Counted from the stretch's first letter, positions 1 through 12,365 are shown. The stretch: 64,000 nt of DNA from Diphasiastrum complanatum (GCA_029204225.1 CM055109.1:24848723-24912722), one strand, 5' to 3'. The notes: generated by a model from the sequence alone, not told the origin. Program-made: numbers and translations.

Positions 1-96
1 TACCAAAACCTTTGAGTTTACTAGATGTCGAAGTAAAATGAAAATATCTTTGATAACTAGTACGTTTACAACAAAGTACCCCCAATCAACTTATTA

Positions 97-504
97 TGAA
101 GTTTTTAGCACACTACAAGATCTTTATGGGATGTTGTGTTTGCACGAGAATGATCAAAGAACAGTTTAGTTGAAAAATGCAAGGCAAGAGCACAATGGCA
201 TACCACAGACTGGAAAAACTCTCTACTATGATAGATAGTTATCAGAAATAATTCTAAGTGCTCATTATGGGGAAAAGAGCCTGCTCTCGGGTAGCGAGAT
301 AAAATGATAACCAAAAAACTCGGGTAGAGAATGAGCCCAAAACACCAAAATCTCAATATTCACAATATGGCAAAACAAGCCAAAGTTTTCCTACATCAAT
401 GAGGCTTGAGTTCCTAGAGTGGATTTGCATGGAATGTCCACATCTTCCAGTTAACTCATATATCATAGATCCACATGTAAAACTGCATGCATGGATGTTG
501 CATG
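97..504 (-). repeat. Partial family A copia LTR, left unit 3
   Basis: Corresponds to the last ~405 bp of the complete family A LTR at 25437-26187. It carries a reading frame that recurs in every LTR copy of this family; it is LTR sequence, not a gene. The LTR 5' part and the preceding polypurine tract are missing because of the internal deletion at about 505. Confidence 0.85.
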
Positions 505-1123
505 AGCCGAAATGTTATCATTATTGATAATTGGAAGGTCTTCATCTCCATAACACTTTAGCTCCATAAGTAGCCTCTTGATCCACAAAACTTCCTTAGT
601 TATGATTGTAAGAGCTTTGTACTCAGCTTCACAAAATGACAAGGATATAGGTGCTTGCTTCTTTGATAGCCAAAAAACTAGATTCCCTCCAATGAAAACG
701 GTGTAATCACTTGTGGATATTCTATCCACTCCGTCTCTTGCAAAATACGAGTCTGAAAATGCAACAAAAGTTAGATCGCCTCCTTTATAGATCAATCCAT
801 AGTCTAAGGTAGAAGATACATATCTCAAGATTCTCTTTGCCAATTTCCAATGACATATCTTTGGATCCTACATGTATTGGCTTAATTTGTGCACACTAAA
901 ACTTAGATCAAGCCTAGTGACTCTTAATCAAATAAGAGAGCCAATAAGACTCCTATAAAGAGTGAACTCCTTGAAGGATCTTTTATCCTCCTTTATAGGA
1001 ACTTTTACAATTTGCTCCGTTGGAGTATCCATGCCTTTACAGTTTTCCATTTGAAATTTCTTAAGCATGGAAAGAGCATAACCACTTTGACTTATGAAAG
1101 CTTGACCTTTCCAAAAGTCAATT
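505..1123 (-). pseudogene. Copia RT end/RNase H fragment, left array unit 3
   Basis: Ty1/copia pol fragment covering the end of RT and the first two thirds of RNase H. Visible landmarks are the YRSLIGSLI block, the FSDSYF block that replaces the usual SDSDxAGD, and SLSFCEAEYKAL replacing the SSTEAEY motif. Two stops interrupt it: TGA after GSLI and TAG inside the QYM-DPK block. The frame then runs at about 505 into LTR sequence, giving a chimeric tail (ATSMHAVLHVDL) that is not RNase H. The catalytic Asp/Glu pattern is degraded and the C-terminal third is missing, so no enzyme activity is expected. Confidence 0.9.
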
Positions 1124-2528
1124 TTTAACTCATCACATATTGTAGAGATCCAGCATACGTCATTTTTTGGGTGTTGAGATTCTTTCCACGCATATTCATC
1201 TATGTTTACTTGTTTCTTTGTTTATTTTTTAGTTTTGCAAATGTTTGTTGATTTTTCGGAATCTCACTACATAGGATAGAGTTGGTGTTTTTTGTGGCAA
1301 ACCTTTTAAGGATTACCAGATTTATGACTTAATCTACAAACTTTTGATGACTGAATATATATTTTTAATGGTTTTCATGGGTTTTTATGCATCCCCAAAG
1401 GAATCCTCATAGAAGTCCCAAACCTGCAAATTTTTACATTCATTACTGAAAATGTTTGGTTGTTCTTTAATCTTATTTTGAATGCAGATTGATCTAGGAT
1501 AGGCATCTAAGTGATGGTGCAATTTTCCAGAATCTCAAATTCAACAAGAATTCTTTTAATGAATCTAAATTGATAAGGGAATAGGCCAATTATATCATTA
1601 AACATTAATTACTATTTCATCCTAAATGCCATTCTATTTCATTCTAAATGACTTAGATTAATGGCAAATTAGAGAATGACTGTAAATTACAAAGTGTGTT
1701 GAGCCCTACTTTGTAATAAATTATACATTTAATGTGCAGGTCAGATTTTTTCTACATGATATAGAAGATTAAATGAGCTAACTTTGTTCGATGTATTAAA
1801 ATTGACATCATAAAGGCAAATTCTATTGATTGGGGCCAAACTATTTCGAAGATGTAGATATGTAATGATGTAAACCTAGCCAAGTGACTGGTCATGTTAA
1901 TATCCATGTTATTTCTGAAGCAATGTCTACAAACCTCTATGCACTATAACTAGGTGAGATGTGTCATTTGATGTCATGTTAACAGCCATGTTATTTTTGA
2001 AGCTGCATTTACAAACCGCACTGCAGTATAACTAGCTAAGAGTGTATCATTTGATGCATGAGTTTTACGAGAAGTAATCAATAGTTTGATCTAACTGCTA
2101 TGTAGACTTTCTTCTTATCTTTCTTCCAACACATGTTCAATATGTCAATATTTTCATATTTGCTATTGATTACTATTAATTGAATTCTGATCTCGTAGGG
2201 CAAATATAACATTGTCCAAACAATTATGAAACCTAAGAGACCTACTATAACTAAAAGGTATTTACGTCGATTAGACTGAGGAAATGTAAAAATTATTGAG
2301 GGTCTTTGAAATGTTCAATCTTAGTGCTCTAAGATTCTTGGCTACAATTACCAAAGTAAGATATATACACTTTTAACTCTGAATTGGTATCAATAATGTT
2401 TGTAACAACTATATTGTCGCCAATACGATATTACCAAAACCTTTGAGTTTACTAGATGTCGAAGTAAAACGAAAATATCTGTTGATAACTAGTACGTTTA
2501 CAACAAAGTACCCCCAATCAACTTATTA

Positions 2529-2936
2529 TGAAGTTTTTAGCACACTACAAGATCTTTATGGGATGTTGTGTTTGCACGAGAATGATCAAAGAACAGTTTA
2601 GTTGAAAAATGCAAGGCAAGAGCACAATGGCATACCACAGACTGGAAAAACTCTCTACTATGATAGATAGTTATCAGAAATAATTCTAAGTGCTCATTAT
2701 GGGGGAAAGAGCCTGCTCTCGGGTAGCGAGATAAAATGATAACCAAAAAACTCGGGTAGAGAATGAGCCCAAAACACCAAAATCTCAATATTCACAATAT
2801 GGCAAAACAAGCCAAAGTTTTCCTACATCAATGAGGCTTGAGTTCCTAGAGTGGATTTGCATGGAATGTCCACATCTTCCAGTTAACTCATATATCATAG
2901 ATCCACATGTAAAACTGCATGCATGGATGTTGCATG
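2529..2936 (-). repeat. Partial family A copia LTR, left unit 2
   Basis: Second copy of the truncated LTR. It differs from the first by single bases only, for example in the G run near 2700. Confidence 0.85.
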
Positions 2937-3555
2937 AGCCGAAATGTTATCATTATTGATAATTGGAAGGTCTTCATCTCCATAACACTTTAGCTCCATA
3001 AGTAGCCTCTTGATCCACAAAACTTCCTTAGTTATGATTGTAAGAGCTTTGTACTCAGCTTCACAAAATGACAAGGATATAGGTGCTTGCTTCTTTGATA
3101 GCCAAAAAACTAGATTCCCTCCAATGAAAACGGTGTAATCACTTGTGGATATTCTATCCACTCCGTCTCTTGCAAAATACGAGTCTGAAAATGCAACAAA
3201 AGTTAGATCGCCTCCTTTATAGATCAATCCATAGTCTAAGGTAGAAGATACATATCTCAAGATTCTCTTTGCCAATTTCCAATGACATATCTTTGGATCC
3301 TGCATGTATTGGCTTAATTTGTGCACACTAAAACTTAGATCAAGCCTAGTGACTCTTAATCAAATAAGAGAGCCAATAAGACTCCTATAAAGAGTGAACT
3401 CCTTGAAGGATCTTTTGTCCTCCTTTATAGGAACTTTTACAATTTGCTCCGTTGGAGTATCCATGCCTTTACAGTTTTCCATTTGAAATTTCTTAAGCAT
3501 GGAAAGAGCATAACCACTTTGACTTATGAAAGCTTGACCTTTCCAAAAGTCAATT
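2937..3555 (-). pseudogene. Copia RT end/RNase H fragment, left array unit 2
   Basis: Same fragment as in the neighbouring units, with one informative difference. The TAG stop in the QYM-DPK block is CAG here (near 3302), so the frame reads through that site and opens to 143 codons. The upstream TGA after GSLI remains. The FARDGVDRIST variant (Gly) is shared by all left-array units, while the right-array units have Arg there. A non-functional remnant. Confidence 0.9.
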
Positions 3556-4960
3556 TTTAACTCATCACATATTGTAGAGATCCAGCATACGTCATTTTTT
3601 GGGTGTTGAGATTCTTTCCACGCATATTCATCTATGTTTACTTGTTTCTTTGTTTATTTTTTAGTTTTGCAAATGTTTGTTGATTTTTCGGAATCTCACT
3701 ACATAGGATAGAGTTGGTGTTTTTTGTGGCAAACCTTTTAAGGATTACCAGATTTATGACTTAATCTACAAACTTTTGATGACTGAATATATATTTTTAA
3801 TGGTTTTCATGGGTTTTTATGCATCCCCAAAGGAATCCTCATAGAAGTCCCAAACCTGCAAATTTTTACATTCATTACTGAAAATGTTTGGTTGTTCTTT
3901 AATCTTATTTTGAATGCAGATTGATCTAGGATAGGCATCTAAGTGATGGTGCAATTTTCCAGAATCTCAAATTCAACAAGAATTCTTTTAATGAATCTAA
4001 ATTGATAAGGGAATAGGCCAATTATATCATTAAACATTAATTACTATTTCATCCTAAATGCCATTCTATTTCATTCTAAATGACTTAGATTAATGGCAAA
4101 TTAGAGAATGACTGTAAATTACAAAGTGTGTTGAGCCCTACTTTGTAATAAATTATACATTTAATGTGCAGGTCAGATTTTTTCTACATGATATAGAAGA
4201 TTAAATGAGCTAACTTTGTTCGATGTATTAAAATTGACATCATAAAGGCAAATTCTATTGATTGGGGCCAAACTATTTCGAAGATGTAGATATGTAATGA
4301 TGTAAACCTAGCCAAGTGACTGGTCATGTTAATATCCATGTTATTTCTGAAGCAATGTCTACAAACCTCTATGCACTATAACTAGGTGAGATGTGTCATT
4401 TGATGTCATGTTAACAGCCATGTTATTTTTGAAGCTGCATTTACAAACCGCACTGCAGTATAACTAGCTAAGAGTGTATCATTTGATGCATGAGTTTTAC
4501 GAGAAGTAATCAATAGTTTGATCTAACTGCTATGTAGACTTTCTTCTTATCTTTCTTCCAACACATGTTCAATATGTCAATATTTTCATATTTGCTATTG
4601 ATTACTATTAATTGAATTCTGATCTCGTAGGGCAAATATAACATTGTCCAAACAATTATGAAACCTAAGAGACCTACTATAACTAAAAGGTATTTACGTC
4701 GATTAGACTGAGGAAATGTAAAAATTATTGAGGGTCTTTGAAATGTTCAATCTTAGTGCTCTAAGATTCTTGGCTACAATTACCAAAGTAAGATATATAC
4801 ACTTTTAACTCTGAATTGGTATCAATAATGTTTGTAACAACTATATTGTCGCCAATACGATATTACCAAAACCTTTGAGTTTACTAGATGTCGAAGTAAA
4901 ACGAAAATATCTGTTGATAACTAGTACGTTTACAACAAAGTACCCCCAATCAACTTATTA

Positions 4961-5368
4961 TGAAGTTTTTAGCACACTACAAGATCTTTATGGGATGTTG
5001 TGTTTGCACGAGAATGATCAAAGAACAGTTTAGTTGAAAAATGCAAGGCAAGAGCACAATGGCATACCACAGACTGGAAAAACTCTCTACTATGATAGAT
5101 AGTTATCAGAAATAATTCTAAGTGCTCATTATGGGGGAAAGAGCCTGCTCTCGGGTAGCGAGATAAAATGATAACCAAAAAACTCGGGTAGAGAATGAGC
5201 CCAAAACACCAAAATCTCAATATTCACAATATGGCAAAACAAGCCAAAGTTTTCCTACATCAATGAGGCTTGAGTTCCTAGAGTGGATTTGCATGGAATG
5301 TCCACATCTTCCAGTTAACTCATATATCATAGATCCACATGTAAAACTGCATGCATGGATGTTGCATG
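4961..5368 (-). repeat. Partial family A copia LTR, left unit 1
   Basis: Third copy of the truncated LTR in the left array, beginning at the same copia/LTR deletion junction and ending at the LTR/H boundary. Confidence 0.85.
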
Positions 5369-5987
5369 AGCCGAAATGTTATCATTATTGATAATTGGAA
5401 GGTCTTCATCTCCATAACACTTTAGCTCCATAAGTAGCCTCTTGATCCACAAAACTTCCTTAGTTATGATTGTAAGAGCTTTGTACTCAGCTTCACAAAA
5501 TGACAAGGATATAGGTGCTTGCTTCTTTGATAGCCAAAAAACTAGATTCCCTCCAATGAAAACGGTGTAATCACTTGTGGATATTCTATCCACTCCGTCT
5601 CTTGCAAAATACGAGTCTGAAAATGCAACAAAAGTTAGATCGCCTCCTTTATAGATCAATCCATAGTCTAAGGTAGAAGATACATATCTCAAGATTCTCT
5701 TTGCCAATTTCCAATGACATATCTTTGGATCCTACATGTATTGGCTTAATTTGTGCACACTAAAACTTAGATCAAGCCTAGTGACTCTTAATCAAATAAG
5801 AGAGCCAATAAGACTCCTATAAAGAGTGAACTCCTTGAAGGATCTTTTGTCCTCCTTTATAGGAACTTTTACAATTTGCTCCGTTGGAGTATCCATGCCT
5901 TTACAGTTTTCCATTTGAAATTTCTTAAGCATGGAAAGAGCATAACCACTTTGACTTATGAAAGCTTGACCTTTCCAAAAGTCAATT
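5369..5987 (-). pseudogene. Copia RT end/RNase H fragment, left array unit 1
   Basis: The copy next to the array edge. The copia part starts at 5987 with LKIDFWKGQAF, fused to only 71 bp of H; at 6058 H is replaced by unrelated sequence, so one 102-codon frame (5792-6100) reads across copia, H and unique DNA. It carries the same TGA after GSLI and TAG in the QYM-DPK block as most other units. The adjoining H edge has an ACATG variant near 6001 that is shared with right-array units 2-4, whereas the other left units have ATATG. Confidence 0.88.
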
Positions 5988-6058
5988 TTTAACTCATCAC
6001 ATGTTGTAGAGATCCAGCATACGTCATTTTTTGGGTGTTGAGATTCTTTCCACGCATG

Positions 6059-6971
6059 TTGTCGTTCCACCCAGAAGTCAGGTAATGTCCACATCCCCAT
6101 GACGTCTTAATTAGGTAAGTATGTCTTGCGATTGTTACACGTGCAATCTGCAGGCTAATGGACTGTGTTTGCTTGTCGATTCGAATTACACTGGACATGG
6201 ACTTAGCATAAAACAAATAGCAAATTTGCTGCTGATACTTGCATCAAGTAAAGGATTTTTAGCCAGAGAAACCTAATACAAGAATAGACATGGTCTGTCT
6301 GAAGTGTGCTACTATCTTGTCATGCTCTTAGTTTCTATATGTTTATAGATTGACGTCTTTTGCAATCTAAGTTATAATAAAATTAGAATGTATAAAACCT
6401 TGGCAATACCAGCAATGTCAATGGAGGTTGGAGAATGTCTACGTTATTATGAGCATCTATTTGCGTATATGACCTCAAAACTTATCGTTTTCTTGCTACC
6501 TTTGACAGCATGAAGGAAATCCGAATCTAGACTGGGTTGTCAAACCAACTGGAATCTGGTTACTATACAAAAACGGTAGGGAGGGAAGTTTTGTGCCTTG
6601 GATGTGATGCACAAGTCGACTGTTGACGATGCAAAGGTGATCTTCAACTTTGTGATATTATTTTTGTGCAGTTAAACTATACAACTGTTGTTCTTTTTGT
6701 CCTCAGTGTGCCTTAGGTAGATAGTGTACCATTCAATATTCAATGTTAAGATTCTGAGGTAAGCATTGTAAGAACCAGAAAGCCCAGTTCAATCAAGGTT
6801 AACATCACTATTAGCGTATACAGTAAACACTACTGCCTGCTTGGTACATTCTCTGCATATTGACAATTTTTTTCTTAACTATTTCACCGGCAATGTTGTT
6901 CTAACTTTTTATCTTGTTATGTGCGTATTTCAACCTGGCATACAACTAGACACAATGCCTATATGATAGGT
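6059..6971. other. Single-copy spacer with a possible degraded exon
   Basis: This sequence has no second copy in the window that I can see. At 6509, directly after a pyrimidine-rich stretch ending in CAG (a good plant acceptor shape), the plus strand is open for 32 codons (beginning HEGNPNLDWVV) until a TGA at 6605. One frame over it continues as MHKSTVDDAKVIF to a GT at 6637 that could be a donor. I do not recognise the peptide. It could be a broken exon of an old host gene or chance. The rest looks intron-like (T-rich, no long ORF). Confidence 0.25.
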
Positions 6972-8451
6972 TGTAACATCCCAGTTGTACTTGTCCCCAT
7001 GATTGGATTTGCGCCTGGAGTAAACGAGTATCATCCAAATAATCAAACAAATGATTAGGTTAACGTAATTCTAAGAACATGAGATTCCTATTTAGGTGTT
7101 GGGATTCATTTGTCTTCTCCGAATAAAACAAAAACCTCGTGGTATCATACCACAACGGCCTTTCCATATTGGTGAAATTGTTGGATTGATAAAGGAGATC
7201 TTTTTTATTACAATTTTATCTTCGAGATACAAACAAATGCATTTAGAAGTTTTTTTGCTAGAGAGTTGGTTATTGGTAAGTTCAGTTATGGTGAGATTCG
7301 TTTGTTTCTTTTAACGTTTTATGTTGCAAGAGGTTACATTATCACATCCACTACCACAAAAGTAAATAACATTTTTTACAATTGTACAATTAAGACTGCA
7401 CATAATAGGTGATCTTCTTTTGATGATAATTTCTTACAAAGGGTTTAATAGTTGGCCACTAAATATGCTCGCCATTTTGGAATTTTGGTCAAAAAGAAAC
7501 AAATTTCATAAAGTCAGCTCAAGTTGGCAATGATCCTCAAATATTCACAACTCTTATTCACAATAATAATGATAAGTACTCATAATATTCTAGTAAACAC
7601 GATCAATATTCACAAGTAATCAAGGTCAATATTTATTATAATAACGATTAGCATTCACAATAATCATGATCAATATTAAAGCTATTAACTTTATAGTATT
7701 CACAATTTTAGATAATTAGTGCCAACCATCAAGCATGTAGACTTCAAGACACATCATTGGAAACTCGATCAATTCTTCATCCAATATAGAAAATAATTTG
7801 GATACCTCCTCCATAAGAAGACACTATCATACACAATACAAATAGATCCTCAGAGAAATTCGGTTGTCATTTTTCTAGATTCGAGCATGCAAGGGCACAA
7901 TAAGAAGACAAACATTGTGGAATCAAGTAGTCACCAATGGAAAAAAAATTGTTTGCTTTTTTTCAAGCATGCATGCTACGTTCTTGTTTTCATGAATGCA
8001 GACTCACTTCCATGTTGCATAAGTGAGCCCTCCACCAATGGCTAAATCTAATTGTGAGATTGGAGTATAATCAAATTCACAAATCTAAATTGAAAAGTCA
8101 ATAATTTCATTATTTAAAGCTTAACAAATACATAATACAATAAATTAAGTAAAAAATTTGAAGTTTATCTAACCTATAAATACTTACCAGAACATAGACC
8201 AATGATAAGTCATGCAACTTGGAGATCATTGAAAAATTTCCATGGAAGTTCTTTTGTTATATAGACTTGAATACCCCTAAATGAACCTTGCATCCTTGCT
8301 AAAAAAAAATAAAAACAAGAATTCCACTGAAGGCATGTCAAAAAGAGGTGATAAATATCATTTAAGTATGGGCTTTGGAGAACTAAAGTTGATCACAAAT
8401 CCTTTTAGGCTAATTTAAAGCCAAATAAAAATGCTTGTAAAATTGGAGATT
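6972..8451 (+). repeat. Inverted gypsy LTR copy, left arm of palindrome
   Basis: Begins with TGTAACATCCCAG, a typical start for plant gypsy LTRs. It is the inverted counterpart of 9617-11094, with matching blocks throughout: around 7100-7200, the AT-rich direct repeats at 7550-7680, and 8180-8400. It is clearly diverged from its partner, with small indels, so the pair is not recent. A few matching bases before the TG (CCTATATGATAGG) suggest that some internal element sequence is included. No coding content; short ORFs here are chance. Confidence 0.75.
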
Positions 8452-8533
8452 GGCCTTGCATACACAGTGCACACATTGTTGCAATACATGTTGAATACAT
8501 GACTACCACATTGGAAAGTTCTACAAAGAGGAT

Positions 8534-8878
8534 TTGATGTACATACAGGCCACAAAGCACTATGCTTTGTGTTATGATAGATATTCCAAGAATGCACCAA
8601 TTCTAAATGCCTATTCAGACTCAGATTGGGTTGGAAAAGTGGATATTAGAAAATCCACCTTTGGCTACATGTGCTTTCACGTAGGAGTACCAATTTCATG
8701 GAACAATCAAAAGCAAGAATGCATTTCCTTGTCCGTTATTGAGTCCGAATATGTTGCATCCATCTGTATAGTAAAGGACTCAGATTGGGTTGGAAAAGTG
8801 GATATTAGAAAAACAATCTCCATAAAAACAACTCTGAGGCATTCTACTACTACAAATAACTCAAGTAGTTTGTTGTGA
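8534..8878 (+). pseudogene. Copia RNase H fragment, family E copy 1
   Basis: Reads through the copia RNase H core: AYSDSDWVGKVDIRKSTFGY corresponds to the SDSDxAG-DxRKSTSGY block, then PISWNNQKQ and LSVIESEYVA (the SSTEAEY motif with Glu kept). It has no RT in front and the frame ends soon after. Within it, SDWVGKVDIRK is duplicated: the stretch at 8618-8652 recurs at 8779-8814. Too short for an active domain. Confidence 0.8.
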
Positions 8879-9198
8879 CACAAACTAGTCAGAAAATCAA
8901 GATTCTATGCACCAATTGTGAGGGAGAATACATGTATGACAAAATGTCGGATTATCTATCTTTGTGCAACATGCATCATATGTTCATCATCAGAAGAAAT
9001 GTACAGATGACTTGATCTTGCATACATAGTGAGCACAATGTTGCAATACATGTCAAATCCATGACTATTAGTCAATAATTGTGTTCATCATGTATGCCAT
9101 GATCTACAGATGATCTAATCTTGCATACATAGTGAGTACATTGTTGCAATACATGTCGAACCCATGACTACCACATTGGAAAGTTCTACAAAGAGCAC

Positions 9199-9462
9199 TT
9201 GATGTACATACAAGCCAGAAAGCACTATGCTTTGTGTTATGACAGATATTCCAAGAATGCACCAGTTCTAAATGCCTATTCAAACTCAGATTGGGTTGGA
9301 AAAGTGGATATTACAAAATGCACCTTTGGCTACCTGTGCTTTCACGTAGGAGTACCAATTTCATGGAACAATCAAAAGCAAGAATGCATTTCCTTGTCCG
9401 TTATTGAGTCCGAATATGTTGCATCCCTCTGTATAGTAAAGGACATTATTTGGCTTCGATGA
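9199..9462 (+). pseudogene. Copia RNase H fragment, family E copy 2
   Basis: Second copy of the RNase H core (AYSNSDWVGKVDITKCTFGY, then SVIESEYVA). Unlike copy 1 it has no internal duplication and reads on to DIIWLR before a stop at the edge of the right gypsy LTR arm. The first catalytic Asp position is Asn (SNSD), so it is inactive. Confidence 0.8.
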
Positions 9463-11094
9463 TAACTCCAATATTTGCAATCTCAACCCACTAACTTGCT
9501 AAATACATTTAAGCTAGATTTCATTTTCTTACTCTTGACCTAAATTCATTTTCCAAGAACTCCTATACAAATACTCACTCTCTAGAACACCCTACAAAAA
9601 TGAACTATTATATAAATCAATCTCTAGTTTTACAAGCATTTTTTTTTGGCTTGACATTAGCCTAAATGGCTTGGTGAACTTTAGTTCTCCAAAACCCATA
9701 CTTAAATCATACTTATCACCTCTTTTTTACATGCCTGTAGTGGAATTCGTGTTGTTAATTTTCTTTAGCAAGGATGTGAGGTTCATTTATGGGTATTCAA
9801 GTCTATGTAACAAAAGGACTGCCATAGAAATTCTCCAATGATCTCCAAGGTGCATGGCCTTATCATTGGTCTATGTTATGGTAAGTATTTATAGGTTATA
9901 TGAAATTCAAATTTTTGACTTAATTTATTGTATTATGTTTTTCTTAAGCTTTAACTAATGAAATTATTGACTCTTCAATATATATTTGTGAAGTTGATTA
10001 TATTCCAACATCACAATTAGATTCAGCCATTGGTGGAGGGCTCAATTATCCGAAATGAGAGTGAATCTGCATTAAAGAAAATAAGCACATAGCATAAATG
10101 AAAAAAAGCAAACAATTTTTTTCCGTTGGTCCATGCCTGATTCCACATAGTTCTTCTTCCTATTGTGCCCTTGCATGCTAGAATCTAGAAACAGGACAAC
10201 TGAATTTATTTGAAAATTTATTTGTACTGTTTATGATAGTGTCTTCTTATGGAGGATGTATCCAAGTTGTTTTCTATATTGGATGAAAAATTGATCGAGT
10301 TTGCAATGATGCATCTTGAAGTCTACATGCTTAATGGTTGGCAAAGATTATGTAAAATTGTGAATACTAAAAAGCGAATAGCTTGAATATTAATCAAGAT
10401 TATTGTGAATACTAATCATTATCATAATAAATATTGATCGTGAATACTTGTGAATATTTATTGTGACTACTAAAATATTATGAGTACTTATGATCATGAT
10501 TATTGTAAATAAGAGTTGTGAATATTTGAGGATCATTGCCCACTTGAGCTGCCTTTTTTTAATTTGTTTCTTTTTGACCAAATTTCCAAAATGACGAACA
10601 TTTTTTGTGGACAAATATTAAACTCTTTGTAATAAACTATCATCAGATAAAGATCACCTATTATGTGCAATCTTAACTCTACAACTGTAAAATTTGTTGA
10701 CTACTTTTGTGTTAGTGTAAGCTCTTGCAATTTAAAACATTAAAAGAAACAAAAGAATCTCACCATAACTAAACTTACATATAACTACCTCTTTAGCATG
10801 AAAGCTACTAAATGCCTTTGCCTGAATCTTGAAGATAAAATTGTAATAAAAAAAAAATTCCTTATCAATCCAACAATTTCACCATTATAGAAAGGCCTTT
10901 GATACCACAAGGTTTTTGTTCTATTAGGAGAAGACAAATGAATCCAAACACCCAACCAGGAATCTTGTGTTTTTATAACTACGCAAACCTAATCATTTGT
11001 TTGATTATCTAGATGAGTACTTCTTTACTCAAGGCGTAAATCCAATCATGGTAGTGATAAGATCCTGCCAAACAAGTATAGCTGAGATATTACA
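9463..11094 (-). repeat. Gypsy 3' LTR (minus), right arm of palindrome
   Basis: On the minus strand this starts TGTAATATCTCAG immediately 3' of the gypsy integrase end, where a 3' LTR is expected. It pairs with 6972-8451 as an inverted repeat down to about 9617. The last ~150 bp (9463-9617) has no partner; the end is placed at 9463 because a TTATCA end abuts family E there, but this boundary is uncertain. It includes AT-rich near-repeats with ATTGTGAATA spacing (10390-10540). Confidence 0.65.
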
Positions 11095-11117
11095 ACCTAT
11101 GATAACAGGTCGTTCCT

Positions 11118-12365
11118 TTAAATGACTAACATGGAATACAAGATGAAGCTTAGTTCCAACAGGGAGTTATAGTCGATAAGCAGCCCTACCAATCTTGCTA
11201 AAAAATTTGAAAGGACCGCTATAACGTGGAGATAACTTTGGAAATTTTCCCGTTCGAAGTGTCTTATAGTCTTTTGGGATTCTACGATACACCCAATCAC
11301 CAATCTCAAATTCTCGAGGAGCATGGCTTCGATTAGCATAGAATTGGGGGATACTAAGCCGATCCAATGCTTTCCCTAGCCACCTGCAATATTTTCTGCA
11401 TATCATGCAAGAAATCTACTGCAGCTTGAACCTTGAGACCTTTGAGTCCAACGGAGATAGGGGAATGAGGTTGAAAGCCATACAAGAGTTTAAAAAAACT
11501 AAAACTAGTGGCATAATGCTTCATACTATTGTATGCAAACTCACCCATTGAGAGATACTTTTTTAAATCTTATTGTCGCTTGGAAACATATGCGCCAAGT
11601 ATATCTTCCATCGATTGGTTCACAGGTCGGTTTGACCATCGGTTTTTGGGCGATTTATAGATGATAGACTTAAAGTAGTTTTCAGTCTCTCAAAGACCGC
11701 CTGCTAGAACCCGCCAGTGAACTTGCAATCACGATCACTAACAATATTATTCGGCAAACCATACAACTTGAACAACTTTTCAATGAAGACTTGAGAAAGT
11801 TCTGAAGCCTTGACAGTAATTTCTATTGGAATAAATTGTGCCATCTTGGTTAGTTTGTCAACTACTATCCAAATGGCATCGTGACCCTTCCCAGACTTAG
11901 GAAGCCCGAACACAATATCCATGAAAATACTTTCTCACTTTTTGCTGGGAATTTCCAATAGATGCAACAGACCAGTTGCTTTGAGTCTTTCCGTTTTATT
12001 TCTTGGCACTGTTCACACTTTTGAGCATATGCCTCGATATGACCTTTCATTTTTGGCCAATAAAATTCTCTCTTAACAAGGTCAAGTGTCCTCTATATAC
12101 CAAGGTGTCCCGCACTGGGGCTATCATGGCACTCATGCAGGATTTGGGCCCTAATGTCCGCGATATCTAGTACACAAACTTTTCCTCTATGGAAAAGTAA
12201 ACCATTCCTAATGGAATAATCATCAAGTATCTTCTCTTCCCGAGACTTCTTGAAATCCTGCTTTCCAAGATTATTTCTCACTATAGGGCTTTCTGCTAGG
12301 ACTTCTTGCCAAATACGACCGAAACACTCATCGGTCCGACAAAGATCTTGTAGAGAAAGATACAA
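11118..12365 (-). pseudogene. Gypsy integrase remnant
   Basis: Several overlapping frames together give a gypsy integrase. First comes the N-terminal zinc-binding region (LHECHDSPSAGHLGI, 12365-12093, then CEQCQEIKR near 12020). The core follows as MDIVFGLPKSGKGHDAIWIV, FIEKLFKLYGLPNNIVSDRD and FTGGF (11922-11704), with the second catalytic Asp in the SDRD block. A later frame reads GEFAYNS (11548 on) and the C-terminal domain shows FEIGDWV and LSPRYSGPFK (11406-11167). At least four frame changes separate these pieces. Not functional. Confidence 0.85.

Larger units (their letters stand above)
1..6058 (-). repeat. Left tandem array of 2432-bp composite units (minus orientation)
   Basis: Three head-to-tail copies repeat with a 2432-bp period: the same LTR-derived reading frame starts at 356, 2788 and 5220 (minus), and copia fragments begin at 1123, 3555 and 5987. 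In minus order each unit has a copia RT/RNase H fragment (about 620 bp), a partial copia LTR (about 408 bp) and a non-coding block H (about 1405 bp) that also occurs upstream of the SPH-like pseudogenes. H blocks lie at 1124-2528, 3556-4960 and 5988-6058 (only 71 bp). The array is open at the window start and stops at 6058, where sequence unrelated to the unit begins. Differences between units are few, so duplication looks recent. All units carry the deleted chimeric form also found at 29.7-43.6 kb on the plus strand. Confidence 0.93.
8452..9462 (+). repeat. Array of copia RNase H fragment units (family E)
   Basis: Two copies of a unit about 665 bp apart, each with a copia RNase H fragment (8534 and 9199) preceded by a short block with TTGCATACAYAGTG and TTGCAATACATG. 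That block itself is repeated at about 9015-9067 and 9121-9172. It sits between the two inverted gypsy LTR arms. A third copy of the unit lies at 53053-53697 beside family B. Confidence 0.8.

Noticed and set aside
105-356. 83-codon ORF recurring in every LTR copy (also at 2537, 4969, 25928, 32936, 35368, 41955)
   Set aside because: Lies wholly inside the family A LTR, has no domain, and is conserved only because the repeat copies are nearly identical. The diverged family A copy at 62 kb does not keep the frame.
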